A stretch of DNA of 64,000 nucleotides from Escherichia sp. MOD1-EC7003. GTDB lineage: Bacteria; Pseudomonadota; Gammaproteobacteria; Enterobacterales; Enterobacteriaceae. The stretch is from positions 16,581-80,580 of the forward strand of contig NZ_PTRE01000078.1 in the NCBI RefSeq assembly GCF_002965065.1, in the 5' to 3' direction. Positions within the stretch are counted from its first letter, which is position 1. Each line of letters begins with the position of its first letter. Below the pieces are notes generated by a model. It did not search any database. It saw only the letters and a list, made by a program, of their open reading frames with translations, and was not told the origin of the DNA. The position numbers and the translations under genes are program-made. Of this stretch, positions 48,664 through 58,457 are shown piece by piece.

Positions 48664-50520
48664 ATGCGAACCCTTTGGCGATTTATTGCCGGATTTTTTA
48701 AATGGACGTGGCGTCTGCTGAATTTTGTCCGTGAAATGGTACTTAACCTGTTCTTTATTTTTCTCGTGCTGGTTGGTGTGGGGATCTGGATGCAGGTCAG
48801 TAGTGGTGACTCGAAAGAAACTGCCAGTCGTGGTGCGCTGCTGCTGGACATTTCTGGTGTGATCGTCGATAAACCCGACAGTTCTCAGCGGTTTAGTAAG
48901 TTAAGCCGCCAGCTGCTTGGTGCCAGTTCCGATCGTCTGCAGGAAAACTCGCTGTTTGATATCGTCAACACCATTCGCCAGGCGAAGGACGATCGAAATA
49001 TCACCGGTATCGTGATGGATCTGAAAAACTTCGCAGGCGGCGACCAGCCGTCTATGCAGTACATCGGCAAAGCCCTGAAAGAGTTTCGTGGCAGTGGTAA
49101 ACCGGTTTATGCCATTGGTGAAAACTACAGCCAGGGGCAATATTATCTCGCCAGTTTTGCCAACAAAATTTGGCTGTCACCGCAAGGCGTGGTTGATCTG
49201 CACGGTTTTGCTACCAACGGTCTGTACTACAAATCGTTGCTGGATAAGCTGAAAGTTTCCACCCATGTGTTCCGCGTGGGTACGTATAAATCTGCCGTTG
49301 AGCCGTTTATTCGTGATGATATGTCACCGGCAGCCCGCGAAGCTGACAGTCGCTGGGTCGGTGAGCTATGGCAAAACTATCTGAATACTGTTGCTGCTAA
49401 CCGCCAGATCCCTGCCCAGCAGGTGTTTCCCGGCGCACAAGGATTGCTTGATGGTTTAACCAAAACTGGTGGCGATACCGCGAAGTATGCACTGGATAAC
49501 AAACTAGTGGATGCGCTGGCGTCGAATGCCGAAATCGAAAAGGCCCTGACCAAAGAGTTCGGCTGGAGTGAGACGGATAAAAATTATCGCGCCATCAGTT
49601 ATTACGATTACGCACTGAAAACTCCGGCGGATACCGGCGACAGCATTGGCGTCATATTCGCCAATGGCGCAATTATGGATGGCGAGGAAACTCAAGGGAA
49701 TGTTGGCGGTGATACCACTGCGGCACAAATCCGCGACGCTCGTCTTGACCCGAAAGTGAAAGCGATTGTTCTGCGTGTTAATAGCCCAGGCGGCAGCGTT
49801 ACCGCGTCTGAAGTGATTCGCGCTGAACTGGCAGCAGCCAGAGTTGCGGGTAAACCTGTGGTTGTCTCAATGGGCGGCATGGCGGCATCTGGGGGGTACT
49901 GGATCTCCACTCCGGCCAATTACATTGTGGCTAACCCGAGTACCCTAACCGGTTCTATCGGTATCTTCGGTGTAATCACCACCGTAGAAAACAGCCTTGA
50001 TTCGATTGGTGTGCATACTGATGGCGTCTCAACTTCACCGCTGGCTGATGTTTCCATCACTAAGGCACTGCCACCAGAAGCGCAGCAGATGATGCAGTTG
50101 AGCATTGAGAACGGCTATAAACGCTTTATCACGCTGGTTGCCGATGCGCGTCATTCAACGCCGGAGCAGATTGATAAGATCGCCCAGGGCCATGTCTGGA
50201 CCGGTCAGGATGCGAAAGCTAACGGGCTGGTCGATAGTCTCGGTGATTTCGATGATGCGGTCGCCAAAGCAGCTGAGCTGGCAAAATTGCAACGGTGGCA
50301 TCTGGAATATTACGCCGAGGAGCCTACCTTCTTCGACAAAGTGATGGACAACATGTCAGGTTCTGTCCGGGCAATGTTGCCAGATGCGCTCCAGGCTATG
50401 TTACCTGCACCGCTGGCCTCGGTAGCCTCTACCGTTAAAAGTGAAAGCGACAAGCTGGCAGCGTTTAATGACCCACAAAACCGTTATGCGTTTTGCCTGA
50501 CCTGCGCCAACGTGCGTTAA
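48664..50520 (+). CDS. sppA: Protease IV, signal peptide peptidase
   Basis: 618-aa inner-membrane serine protease (S49) that degrades cleaved signal peptides on the periplasmic face. One N-terminal membrane anchor ([20 protein letters not shown], about residues 24-45) is followed by two tandem S49 domains. The dyad is Lys209 in [12 protein letters not shown] and Ser409 in [14 protein letters not shown]. It is full length. A strong hairpin follows, then a gene not present here in K-12. Confidence 0.97.
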   Translation: MRTLWRFIAGFFKWTWRLLNFVREMVLNLFFIFLVLVGVGIWMQVSSGDSKETASRGALLLDISGVIVDKPDSSQRFSKLSRQLLGASSDRLQENSLFDIVNTIRQAKDDRNITGIVMDLKNFAGGDQPSMQYIGKALKEFRGSGKPVYAIGENYSQGQYYLASFANKIWLSPQGVVDLHGFATNGLYYKSLLDKLKVSTHVFRVGTYKSAVEPFIRDDMSPAAREADSRWVGELWQNYLNTVAANRQIPAQQVFPGAQGLLDGLTKTGGDTAKYALDNKLVDALASNAEIEKALTKEFGWSETDKNYRAISYYDYALKTPADTGDSIGVIFANGAIMDGEETQGNVGGDTTAAQIRDARLDPKVKAIVLRVNSPGGSVTASEVIRAELAAARVAGKPVVVSMGGMAASGGYWISTPANYIVANPSTLTGSIGIFGVITTVENSLDSIGVHTDGVSTSPLADVSITKALPPEAQQMMQLSIENGYKRFITLVADARHSTPEQIDKIAQGHVWTGQDAKANGLVDSLGDFDDAVAKAAELAKLQRWHLEYYAEEPTFFDKVMDNMSGSVRAMLPDALQAMLPAPLASVASTVKSESDKLAAFNDPQNRYAFCLTCANVR

Positions 50521-50532
50521 ATCCTGCAAAAA

Positions 50533-50557
50533 TGTGGCCGATATGCTGTCGGCCACA
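50533..50557 (+). terminator. Hairpin after sppA
   Basis: TGTGGCCGA and TCGGCCACA form a perfect 9-bp stem with a 7-nt loop, 12 bp after the sppA stop. The T-run is weak. It likely ends most sppA transcription, so the next gene needs its own promoter or read-through. Confidence 0.65.
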
Positions 50558-50635
50558 CTCCTGAATCGGACTGTCTTTTACTCCCTCTCTCCACTACATT
50601 TCCTTGCTCATTTAGCATCTGATATGGAGTCATCA

Positions 50636-51346
50636 GTGAATAAAGCACCCTCTTTAATTGCCGCTATTGTCCTCGGACTGGGGATCAGTGCCTGTGGTTA
50701 TTTTGTTGGCGATGGTGTTAAGCATTTAAAAACCAACAACCGTTATGTGAATGTGCGAGGGCTTTCGGAAAAAGAGGTTCGCGCAGATACGGCTGAATTA
50801 ACAATTGCGATTAGCTTTAAGGGTAATGTTCCCAGCGAACTGTTCCCGAAACTGGAAGACGCGCAGAAAAAAATTGTTGCCGAACTCAACGCTCAAAAGA
50901 TTAGCGACAAAGAGATAATCCTGGGTCAATGGACAAGTAAGCGGACGGATTCCTTTTACCTTAAAGATGATCCCACAATGCCACGCTATAACGCCGACGG
51001 GTCAGTGACGATAAAAACCCATAACGTTGCGGCTGTCGAAAAAGTCGTCGCTAAATTAAACGAACTGCAAGTCGCTACGGATGGCGCTATCGCTGAGAGT
51101 AAAGTCGCCTATCGCTTTAATGGCATTGGCGCACTGCGCGCTGAGATGATTGCTGCCGCGACAAAAGACGCACGAAATGCAGCATTACAATTTGCGACGG
51201 ATTCAGGTAGTCAGGTGGGGTCAATTAGCGATGCCTCACAAGGCGTATTCCAGATCTTCGCCAGTGGCAACGATGAAGATGATCCTACGGCGATAAATAA
51301 AACGGTGCGCGTAGTCACGACCGTAACCTATGCGTTGCAGGATTAA
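50636..51346 (+). CDS. SIMPL-domain (DUF541) exported protein, not at this locus in K-12
   Basis: 236 aa from a GTG at 50636 with a GGAG site 6 bp upstream; an ATG at 50624 (MESSVNKAPS) is an alternative. A hydrophobic N-terminus (PSLIAAIVLGLGISACGYFV) is a signal anchor, or a lipoprotein signal with ISAC as lipobox. The rest is a SIMPL domain: NRYVNVRGLSEKEVRADTAE, ending VRVVTTVTYALQD. It belongs to the same family as YggE and Brucella BP26, which form periplasmic oligomeric rings and have been linked to oxidative-stress defence. It sits alone between sppA and ansA, which are adjacent in K-12. Its function is unknown. Base composition is close to its neighbours. Confidence 0.88.
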   Translation: MNKAPSLIAAIVLGLGISACGYFVGDGVKHLKTNNRYVNVRGLSEKEVRADTAELTIAISFKGNVPSELFPKLEDAQKKIVAELNAQKISDKEIILGQWTSKRTDSFYLKDDPTMPRYNADGSVTIKTHNVAAVEKVVAKLNELQVATDGAIAESKVAYRFNGIGALRAEMIAAATKDARNAALQFATDSGSQVGSISDASQGVFQIFASGNDEDDPTAINKTVRVVTTVTYALQD

Positions 51347-51477
51347 CCACTTTTCACCGGCGGTGACACTAATCCCTTTGTTCGCCGGACTTTTCGCATA
51401 TCCACAGAGTATCCAGGTGCGCTCACCGCCCCTCACGTATATACTTTTGCTCTTTCGATATCATTCATATCAATATC

Positions 51478-52494
51478 ATGCAAAAGAAATCAATTTACGT
51501 TGCCTACACGGGCGGGACCATCGGGATGCAGCGTTCCGATCAGGGTTATATTCCGGTGTCAGGTCATCTACAACGGCAACTGGCGCTGATGCCGGAATTC
51601 CATCGCCCGGAGATGCCAGATTTCACTATTCATGAATATACGCCGCTGATGGATTCTTCTGATATGACGCCGGAAGACTGGCAGCATATTGCGGAAGATA
51701 TTAAAGCGCACTATGACGACTATGATGGTTTTGTCATTCTGCACGGCACCGACACGATGGCGTATACCGCCTCTGCGCTGTCGTTCATGCTCGAGAATCT
51801 CGGTAAACCGGTTATTGTGACAGGGTCACAAATTCCGCTGGCTGAGTTACGCTCTGACGGTCAAATAAATCTGCTGAATGCGTTGTACATTGCGGCGAAT
51901 TATCCGATCAACGAAGTAACACTCTTTTTTAATAATCGACTGTATCGCGGCAACCGCACCACCAAAGCTCATGCCGATGGTTTTGATGCCTTTGCTTCCC
52001 CGAATCTTCCACCGTTACTGGAAGCAGGTATCCATATTCGCCGTTTGAATACGCCATCTACTCCGCACGGTGAAGGGGAATTGAGCGTTCATCCAATCAC
52101 GCCACAACCGATTGGCGTAGTGACGATTTATCCGGGGATTTCTGCTGACGTCGTGCGCAATTTTCTGCGCCAACCGGTGAAAGCATTGATTCTGCGCTCA
52201 TATGGCGTGGGTAATGCGCCACAAAACAAAGCCTTCCTGCGAGAATTACAAGAAGCCAGCGATCGCGGTATTGTGGTGGTCAACCTGACGCAATGTATGT
52301 CCGGTAAAGTGAATATGGGGGGTTATGCCACCGGTAACGCCCTCGCCCATGCTGGTGTTATTGGCGGTGCCGATATGACTGTAGAAGCCACGCTAACCAA
52401 ACTGCATTACCTGCTTAGCCAGGAACTGGATACTGAAACCATTCGCAAGGCCATGAGCCAAAACCTGCGCGGAGAACTGACGCCAGATGATTAA
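51478..52494 (+). CDS. ansA: Cytoplasmic L-asparaginase I
   Basis: 338-aa low-affinity constitutive asparaginase that converts asparagine to aspartate and ammonia. It is regulated allosterically by asparagine. Both catalytic threonine motifs are present: TGGTIGMQ (Thr14 region) and HGTDTMAYTA (about residue 90). It is full length. Its last 8 bases overlap a possible upstream start of pncA, and the two genes form an operon. Confidence 0.97.
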   Translation: MQKKSIYVAYTGGTIGMQRSDQGYIPVSGHLQRQLALMPEFHRPEMPDFTIHEYTPLMDSSDMTPEDWQHIAEDIKAHYDDYDGFVILHGTDTMAYTASALSFMLENLGKPVIVTGSQIPLAELRSDGQINLLNALYIAANYPINEVTLFFNNRLYRGNRTTKAHADGFDAFASPNLPPLLEAGIHIRRLNTPSTPHGEGELSVHPITPQPIGVVTIYPGISADVVRNFLRQPVKALILRSYGVGNAPQNKAFLRELQEASDRGIVVVNLTQCMSGKVNMGGYATGNALAHAGVIGGADMTVEATLTKLHYLLSQELDTETIRKAMSQNLRGELTPDD

Positions 52495-52504
52495 GAAGAC
52501 TGCA

Positions 52505-53146
52505 ATGCCCCATCGCGCCCTGTTACTGGTCGATTTGCAAAATGATTTCTGTGCTGGTGGTGCGCTCGCCGTGCCGGAAGGTGACAGTACGGTGGATGTC
52601 GCTAACAGCATGATTGACTGGTGCCAGTCGCGCGGTGAAGCGGTTATCGCCAGTCAGGACTGGCACCCGGCGAATCACAGCAGTTTTGCCAGTCAGCACG
52701 GTGTAGAGCCTTATACGCCAGGTCAACTCGACGGTTTGCCACAAACCTTCTGGCCAAATCACTGTGTGCAGAACAGTGAAGGCGCACAACTACATCCGTT
52801 ACTGAAGCAAAAAGCGATCGCTGCGGTGTTCCATAAAGGCGAAGACTCTTTAGTCGACAGTTACAGTGCCTTTTTCGATAATGGCCGTCGGCAGAAAACC
52901 GCGCTCGATGACTGGTTGCGCGATCATGAAATTGATGAATTGATCGTTATGGGTCTGGCTACTGACTATTGCGTGAAGTTTACCGTGCTGGACGCATTAC
53001 AGTTAGGTTATAAGGTGAACGTGATTACCGATGGCTGTCGTGGCGTCAATATCCAGCCACAGGACAGTGCGCACGCGTTTATGGAAATGTCAGCAGCTGG
53101 GGCAACGCTATATACCCAGGCAGACTGGGAAGAGACGCAGGGGTAA
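52505..53146 (+). CDS. pncA: Nicotinamidase
   Basis: 213-aa isochorismatase-fold enzyme that hydrolyses nicotinamide to nicotinate for NAD salvage. The triad is visible as Asp10 in LLLVDLQNDFCAGG, Lys in the middle region, and nucleophilic Cys in GLATDYCVKFTVLDAL (about 156). The metal site is in SQDWHPANH. The ATG at 52505 follows an AAGA site; another ATG at 52487 lies inside ansA and lacks a site. In K-12 the next gene is ydjE; here the next gene is yeaC. Confidence 0.96.
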   Translation: MPHRALLLVDLQNDFCAGGALAVPEGDSTVDVANSMIDWCQSRGEAVIASQDWHPANHSSFASQHGVEPYTPGQLDGLPQTFWPNHCVQNSEGAQLHPLLKQKAIAAVFHKGEDSLVDSYSAFFDNGRRQKTALDDWLRDHEIDELIVMGLATDYCVKFTVLDALQLGYKVNVITDGCRGVNIQPQDSAHAFMEMSAAGATLYTQADWEETQG

Positions 53147-53159
53147 TCTTTTTTCGGCT

Positions 53160-53242
53160 AAATGCCCGGTAAATCTGGTTATCGGGCATTTAATGGGGTC
53201 ATTGTTGGCTATCCCCTTTATAACCGCGCTAAAAAGGGGATA
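53160..53242. terminator. Two hairpins at the pncA-yeaC junction
   Basis: AAATGCCCG/CGGGCATTT (53160-53191) is the likely pncA terminator. TATCCCCTTT/AAAGGGGATA (53210-53242) is the likely terminator of the convergent yeaC. Only 102 bp separate the two genes; in K-12 the ydjE to ydjL genes lie here. Confidence 0.75.
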
Positions 53243-53248
53243 AACCAC

Positions 53249-53521
53249 TTACTTAAACATGGCAATCGGCTTTGCTGAGATACCAAAATCTTCTTTTAAC
53301 TGCTGTTTGCTCTTCATGACCATCTGACCATTTGTGTCAATTGTCATATGCTGTGCTTCGGTATTATGGCGGGCTTGCCACAGCATCACCAGTTGTTGGC
53401 AATTCTCTTTTTGTTCTTCGGTCAGCGCAACGCCATCAGGCCATTTTCCCAGTTCAACGGCGGTCGACAAACGCTGGTATACCTCAGGCGTCATGCTGTT
53501 GATAATGTCATCAAGATTCAT
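53249..53521 (-). CDS. yeaC: Uncharacterised protein YeaC (DUF1315)
   Basis: Small acidic 90-aa soluble protein (MNLDDIINSMTPEVYQRLST ... KPIAMFK). It has no membrane segment or catalytic motif that I recognise. The ATG at 53521 gives the family length; the longer frame upstream would overlap msrB. It lies 41 bp downstream of msrB on the same strand and is probably co-transcribed with it. Confidence 0.92.
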   Translation of the reverse strand: MNLDDIINSMTPEVYQRLSTAVELGKWPDGVALTEEQKENCQQLVMLWQARHNTEAQHMTIDTNGQMVMKSKQQLKEDFGISAKPIAMFK

Positions 53522-53562
53522 AATTTTTCCGCTCCTGTGGAATAAGTTGCTGAATCGTTTTT

Positions 53563-53976
53563 TCAACCGTTGATTTCTTCGCCGTTTTCACCATCGGTGA
53601 AGCGTAAAGAAGCAGAGTTAACACAATACCGTTCGCCCGTTGGCTGCGGCCCGTCGGGGAAGACATGGCCCAAGTGGGCATCACAGTTACCGCAACGAAT
53701 TTCTATCCGCTGCATTCCATGTGACAAGTCTTTGATATAACGAATAGATTCTTTACTCACCGGTTCGTAGAAACTGGGCCAGCCACAGCCGGAATCATAC
53801 TTGGTTTGGGAATGAAACAGCGGGGCATCGCAGATCAAACAGTGATATACGCCGTCACGCTTGTTATGCAGTAAACGACCCGTAAATGGCGGCTCTGTCC
53901 CATGATTCTGCGTCACGTAAAACTGCATCTCGGACAAATTTTTTTTCAGTTCTTCTGCCGAAGGTTTATTAGCCAT
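53563..53976 (-). CDS. msrB: Methionine-R-sulfoxide reductase B
   Basis: 137-aa zinc-containing enzyme that reduces the R-epimer of methionine sulfoxide in proteins, using thioredoxin. The zinc is held by two CxxC pairs, CLIC and CGNC. The catalytic Cys is in [13 protein letters not shown] near residue 118. It is full length with start [10 protein letters not shown] at 53976. It is divergent from gapA. Confidence 0.97.
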   Translation of the reverse strand: MANKPSAEELKKNLSEMQFYVTQNHGTEPPFTGRLLHNKRDGVYHCLICDAPLFHSQTKYDSGCGWPSFYEPVSKESIRYIKDLSHGMQRIEIRCGNCDAHLGHVFPDGPQPTGERYCVNSASLRFTDGENGEEING

Positions 53977-54094
53977 TTGCTCACATCTCACTTTAATCGC
54001 GCTCACATTACGTGACGTATTCTAACAAAACATTAACACTAACTGGCAAAATTTTGTCCTAAACTTGATCTCGACGAAATGGCTGCACCTAAAT

Positions 54095-54110
54095 CGTGAT
54101 GAAAATCACA
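54095..54110 (+). promoter_or_regulatory. CRP site upstream of gapA
   Basis: CGTGATGAAAATCACA matches TGTGA-N6-TCACA with one mismatch, in the 341-bp msrB-gapA interval. gapA in E. coli has several promoters, including a CRP-dependent one; the exact start sites are not placed here. Confidence 0.6.
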
Positions 54111-54305
54111 TTTTTATCGTAATTGCCCTTTAAAATTCGGGGCGCCGCCCCCATGTGGTCTCAAGCCCAAAGGAAGAGTGAGACGAGTCAGTCGCGTAAT
54201 GCTTAGGCACAGGATTGATTTGTCGCAATGATTGACACGATTCCGCTTGACGCTGCGTAAGGTTTTTGTAATTTTACAGGCAACCTTTTATTCACTAACA
54301 AATAG

Positions 54306-55313
<1,008 letters not shown>

Positions 55314-55334
55314 GTTGAGATGACACTGTGATCT

Positions 55335-55364
55335 AAAAAGAGCGACTTCGGTCGCTCTTTTTTT
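55335..55364 (+). terminator. gapA terminator
   Basis: AAAGAGCGAC, a TTCG tetraloop and GTCGCTCTTT followed by a long T-run. This is a textbook intrinsic terminator 22 bp after gapA. Confidence 0.95.
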
Positions 55365-55396
55365 TACCTGATGAAATGAAGTTAAAGGACTACGTC

Positions 55397-56281
55397 ATGA
55401 TTAAGAAAATTTTTGCCCTTCCGGTCATCGAACAAATCTCCCCAGTCCTCTCCCGTCGTAAGCTGGATGAACTGGATCTCATTGTGGTCGATCATCCCCA
55501 GGTAAAAGCGTCTTTTGCATTACAGGGCGCACACCTTCTCTCGTGGAAACCTGCGAGTGAAGAAGAAGTTCTCTGGTTGAGCAATAACACACCGTTCAAA
55601 AATGGCGTCGCCATTCGCGGAGGCGTACCGGTTTGCTGGCCGTGGTTTGGTCCGGCAGCACAACAAGGTCTGCCTGCGCACGGTTTTGCCCGTAACCTGC
55701 CGTGGACGCTGAAATCACATAGTGAAGATGCCGATGGCGTGGCGCTGACTTTCGAATTGACACAAAGCGAAGAGACGAAAAAATTCTGGCCGCACGACTT
55801 TACGCTGTTAGCGCATTTCCGCGTAGGTAAATCCTGTGAAATCGATCTTGAAGCACACGGCGAATTTGAAACCACCTCTGCCCTGCATACCTACTTTAAC
55901 GTGGGTGATATCGCTAAAGTAAGCGTTAGTGGGCTGGGCGATCGCTTCATTGATAAAGTGAATGGCGCGAAAGAAGATGTACTGACCGACGGTACTCAGA
56001 CCTTCCCTGACCGAACCGATCGCGTGTATCTGAATCCGCAAGATTGCAGCGTGATTAATGACGAAGCGTTGAATCGTATTATCGCCGTAGGCCACCAGCA
56101 TCATCTGAACGTTGTAGGCTGGAACCCAGGACCGGCGCTTTCAGTTAGCATGGGCGATATGCCGGATGATGGCTACAAGACCTTTGTTTGTGTAGAAACG
56201 GCTTACGCTTCAGAAATGCAAAAAGTGACCAAAGAGAAACCTGTACATCTGGCACAATCCATTCGCGTTACGAAACGTTAA
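55397..56281 (+). CDS. yeaD: Glucose-6-phosphate 1-epimerase family protein YeaD
   Basis: 294-aa galactose mutarotase-like beta-sandwich protein that interconverts anomers of hexose-6-phosphates. Motifs include FALQGAHLLSWKPA, the phosphate-binding RGGVPVCWPWFGP (about 74-86), HGFARNLPW with catalytic His, and the C-terminal CVETAYASE with catalytic Glu. The ATG at 55397 (MIKKIFALP) gives the family N-terminus. It may be transcribed by read-through from gapA. Confidence 0.95.
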   Translation: MIKKIFALPVIEQISPVLSRRKLDELDLIVVDHPQVKASFALQGAHLLSWKPASEEEVLWLSNNTPFKNGVAIRGGVPVCWPWFGPAAQQGLPAHGFARNLPWTLKSHSEDADGVALTFELTQSEETKKFWPHDFTLLAHFRVGKSCEIDLEAHGEFETTSALHTYFNVGDIAKVSVSGLGDRFIDKVNGAKEDVLTDGTQTFPDRTDRVYLNPQDCSVINDEALNRIIAVGHQHHLNVVGWNPGPALSVSMGDMPDDGYKTFVCVETAYASEMQKVTKEKPVHLAQSIRVTKR

Positions 56282-56297
56282 TTTGCGTTAATGCTAT

Positions 56298-56322
56298 GTG
56301 CCGGGTGCAATGCATCCGGCAC
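56298..56322. repeat. REP-like palindrome between convergent yeaD and yeaE
   Basis: GTGCCGG and CCGGCAC form the outer stem, with TGCA repeats inside. This single REP-like unit probably serves as a bidirectional 3'-end structure. Confidence 0.7.
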
Positions 56323-56331
56323 GTTTCAATA

Positions 56332-57186
56332 TCACACCATATCCAGCGCAGTTTTTCCTTTTGGTGCCGGATACGCTTTATCCAGCATGGCTAATTCCTC
56401 TGACGAAAGTTCGACCTCAAGCACAGCCGCATTCTGTTGGACATGGGCAATCGTTGCCGCTTTTGGAATCGCCATCACCCCCTGATGGCTTATTACCCAC
56501 GCCAGCAATACTTGTGCCGCACTGATATTGTGAGCATGTGCAATTTCGTTGACGACTGCGTTTTTTAGCAGCCCATTGCGCAACCGCCCGGCCTGGGCTA
56601 ACGGACTGTAAGCCATCACCGGCATCTGCTGTTGCTGGCACCAGGGGAGTAGATCATACTCAATCCCTCGTGAACCGAGATGGTAAAGCACCTGATTAGT
56701 AGCACACTGATTTCCCCCCGGCAGATGCCAGAGTTCCTGCATATCGGCATAATCAAGATTAGAAACGCCCCAGCGGTGGATTTTTCCCTGGGCGATCAAT
56801 TTTTCCATCGCGGCGACAGTCTCTTCAAAAGCGAAACTGCCAGACCAGTGTAATAAGTAGAGATCGAGATAATCAGTATTGAGACGGCGTAAACTGGCTT
56901 CGCATGCGTTAATCGCTTTTTGCCCGCCAGCATTCCACGGATAGACTTTTGAGACGAGAAAGACATTCTCACGCAGACCGGTTAATGCTTCCCCAACCAC
57001 CTTTTCGGCACCGCCATCGGCATACATTTCGGCGGTATCAATGAGGGTTAAGCCAAGCTCAATGCCCGCACGTAGTGCAGCAACTTCTGTTTTGCGCTGA
57101 CTGGCATCTTCGCCCATATACCATGTTCCCTGCCCTATGGCTGGCAGTGAGACATCGCCACTAAATTGAATCATTTCTTGTTGCAT
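56332..57186 (-). CDS. yeaE: Methylglyoxal reductase, aldo-keto reductase YeaE
   Basis: 284-aa NADPH-dependent AKR that reduces methylglyoxal. The catalytic tetrad is visible: Asp in LTLIDTAEMYADGGAE, Tyr55 in the same motif, Lys in VFLVSKVYPWN and His in YLLHWSG. The coenzyme-binding IPKAATIAHVQQN is near the C-terminus. Start at 57186 (MQQEMIQFSG); the upstream extension lies in the mipA terminator region. Confidence 0.95.
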   Translation of the reverse strand: MQQEMIQFSGDVSLPAIGQGTWYMGEDASQRKTEVAALRAGIELGLTLIDTAEMYADGGAEKVVGEALTGLRENVFLVSKVYPWNAGGQKAINACEASLRRLNTDYLDLYLLHWSGSFAFEETVAAMEKLIAQGKIHRWGVSNLDYADMQELWHLPGGNQCATNQVLYHLGSRGIEYDLLPWCQQQQMPVMAYSPLAQAGRLRNGLLKNAVVNEIAHAHNISAAQVLLAWVISHQGVMAIPKAATIAHVQQNAAVLEVELSSEELAMLDKAYPAPKGKTALDMV

Positions 57187-57220
57187 TGTTTCCTCCAGGG
57201 TATTGCTCCACCGTAATGCA

Positions 57221-57245
57221 AAACAGGGCATTACGCCCTGTTTTT
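57221..57245 (-). terminator. mipA terminator
   Basis: AAACAGGGC and GCCCTGTTT form a stem followed by T-rich sequence on the minus strand, 31 bp after the mipA stop. Confidence 0.8.
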
Positions 57246-57275
57246 ATGCACAAAATGCCCTGGAAAGATGCATTA

Positions 57276-58022
57276 TCAGAATTTGTAGGTGATCCCGGTA
57301 GAAATCAGGCCAGTCCAGGATTTATCCACCATCGGGCTGTCAGTAACTTCATCAGACAGGCGGGTGTAGCGCGCGGTACCGTAAACACTCCAGTCGCCAA
57401 GGAAGTTGTAGTTGGCGCTCAGCTCCAGGTAAGGGCTCCAGCTGTCGTTCGGATTATAGCCTCGCAGACCGCTGCGAGCAGACTCTTTGCGCGATACGCC
57501 ATAATAGTATTCGTTCTGGTTTTCGCTGTTCCACTGCACACCGATACCTGGGGTCAGGGTCAGGCCACCATTGGTGTAACGGTACAACCAGGCCGTATCC
57601 CAGATGATGCCGTTGCTGTTATCCAGGGTATCGCCAACCAGGGTGGTACGCAGGTAACCGTACTGGGTAAAGTGAGCATAAGACAGACCAGCCATCATGG
57701 TGCTCTTACGGTCATCCAGGTGACGCATTTGGCGATCGCCACTGTCTTTAGCTTTGAAGTAAAGCGGCGACCAGTAAGCGGTAATTGAAAGTTTATCCGC
57801 TGCGTCATTCCACAGGTAGTAACCGCCACCTAAGCCACGGAACCAGAAGTTATCGCCTTCATAGTTGATTACCGGTACTGGGTAAAAATCGGTATCGTAA
57901 TCTTTATATGGGTGTTCAACGACACCTACACCTGCTCCCAGTGAAAATTTTCCTTCAGCGTGCGCTACGCCTGCAGACGTTGCGATAAGCACTCCAAGTG
58001 CCAGAAGTTTGAGTTTGGTCAC
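57276..58022 (-). CDS. mipA: MltA-interacting outer membrane protein MipA
   Basis: 248-aa OmpV-family beta-barrel. It links the lytic transglycosylase MltA and penicillin-binding protein 1B in a murein-synthesising complex. A signal peptide is cleaved after VAHA (residue 22). Alternating hydrophobic strands follow, and the C-terminus is Phe (GLISTGITYKF), as required for BAM recognition. Full length. Confidence 0.96.
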   Translation of the reverse strand: MTKLKLLALGVLIATSAGVAHAEGKFSLGAGVGVVEHPYKDYDTDFYPVPVINYEGDNFWFRGLGGGYYLWNDAADKLSITAYWSPLYFKAKDSGDRQMRHLDDRKSTMMAGLSYAHFTQYGYLRTTLVGDTLDNSNGIIWDTAWLYRYTNGGLTLTPGIGVQWNSENQNEYYYGVSRKESARSGLRGYNPNDSWSPYLELSANYNFLGDWSVYGTARYTRLSDEVTDSPMVDKSWTGLISTGITYKF

Positions 58023-58338
58023 AATTAATCATTCCTTAAACTAATGTCTAGCGGGCGACAAAGTTTACCCGTCAACACATCGAAACCCAACCCTTTTACG
58101 TTTTCATTTTTTTAAGTAACTGTTTAATTTTCATGACACAGATGATGCAACACTTACAGCCAAATGAATTTCACGTTACTGGCGAGCCTGGTCTTTACGT
58201 TAATTATGCAAATTTTATGGATGAGTTGTTGATATGCCATTGAAATTAAGAAAGCCGTGCAGGCAAGTTTTCCATTTGCCATCTACGCTTAATTTTGAAG
58301 GTGTATCACCGGGCACGTTGTTCTCATCATCGATAAGA

Positions 58339-58354
58339 TGGCATGAGAGTTGCT
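58339..58354 (+). promoter_or_regulatory. Sigma-54 type promoter upstream of yeaG
   Basis: TGGCATGAGAGTTGCT fits the -24/-12 pattern TGGCAC-N5-TTGCW with one mismatch, about 105 bp before yeaG. K-12 yeaGH is known to be induced by nitrogen starvation through NtrC and also by RpoS. The rest of the 435-bp mipA-yeaG interval holds no credible gene. Confidence 0.75.
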
Positions 58355-58457
58355 GTGTTTTAGCAAGAGACGTCGTTCAGTTTACCTCTTCCGGGAGCCT
58401 CTACTATTCATATGAACGGCTCTTAACCTGTGCTAAAAAACGAAAGGACGGCATACC

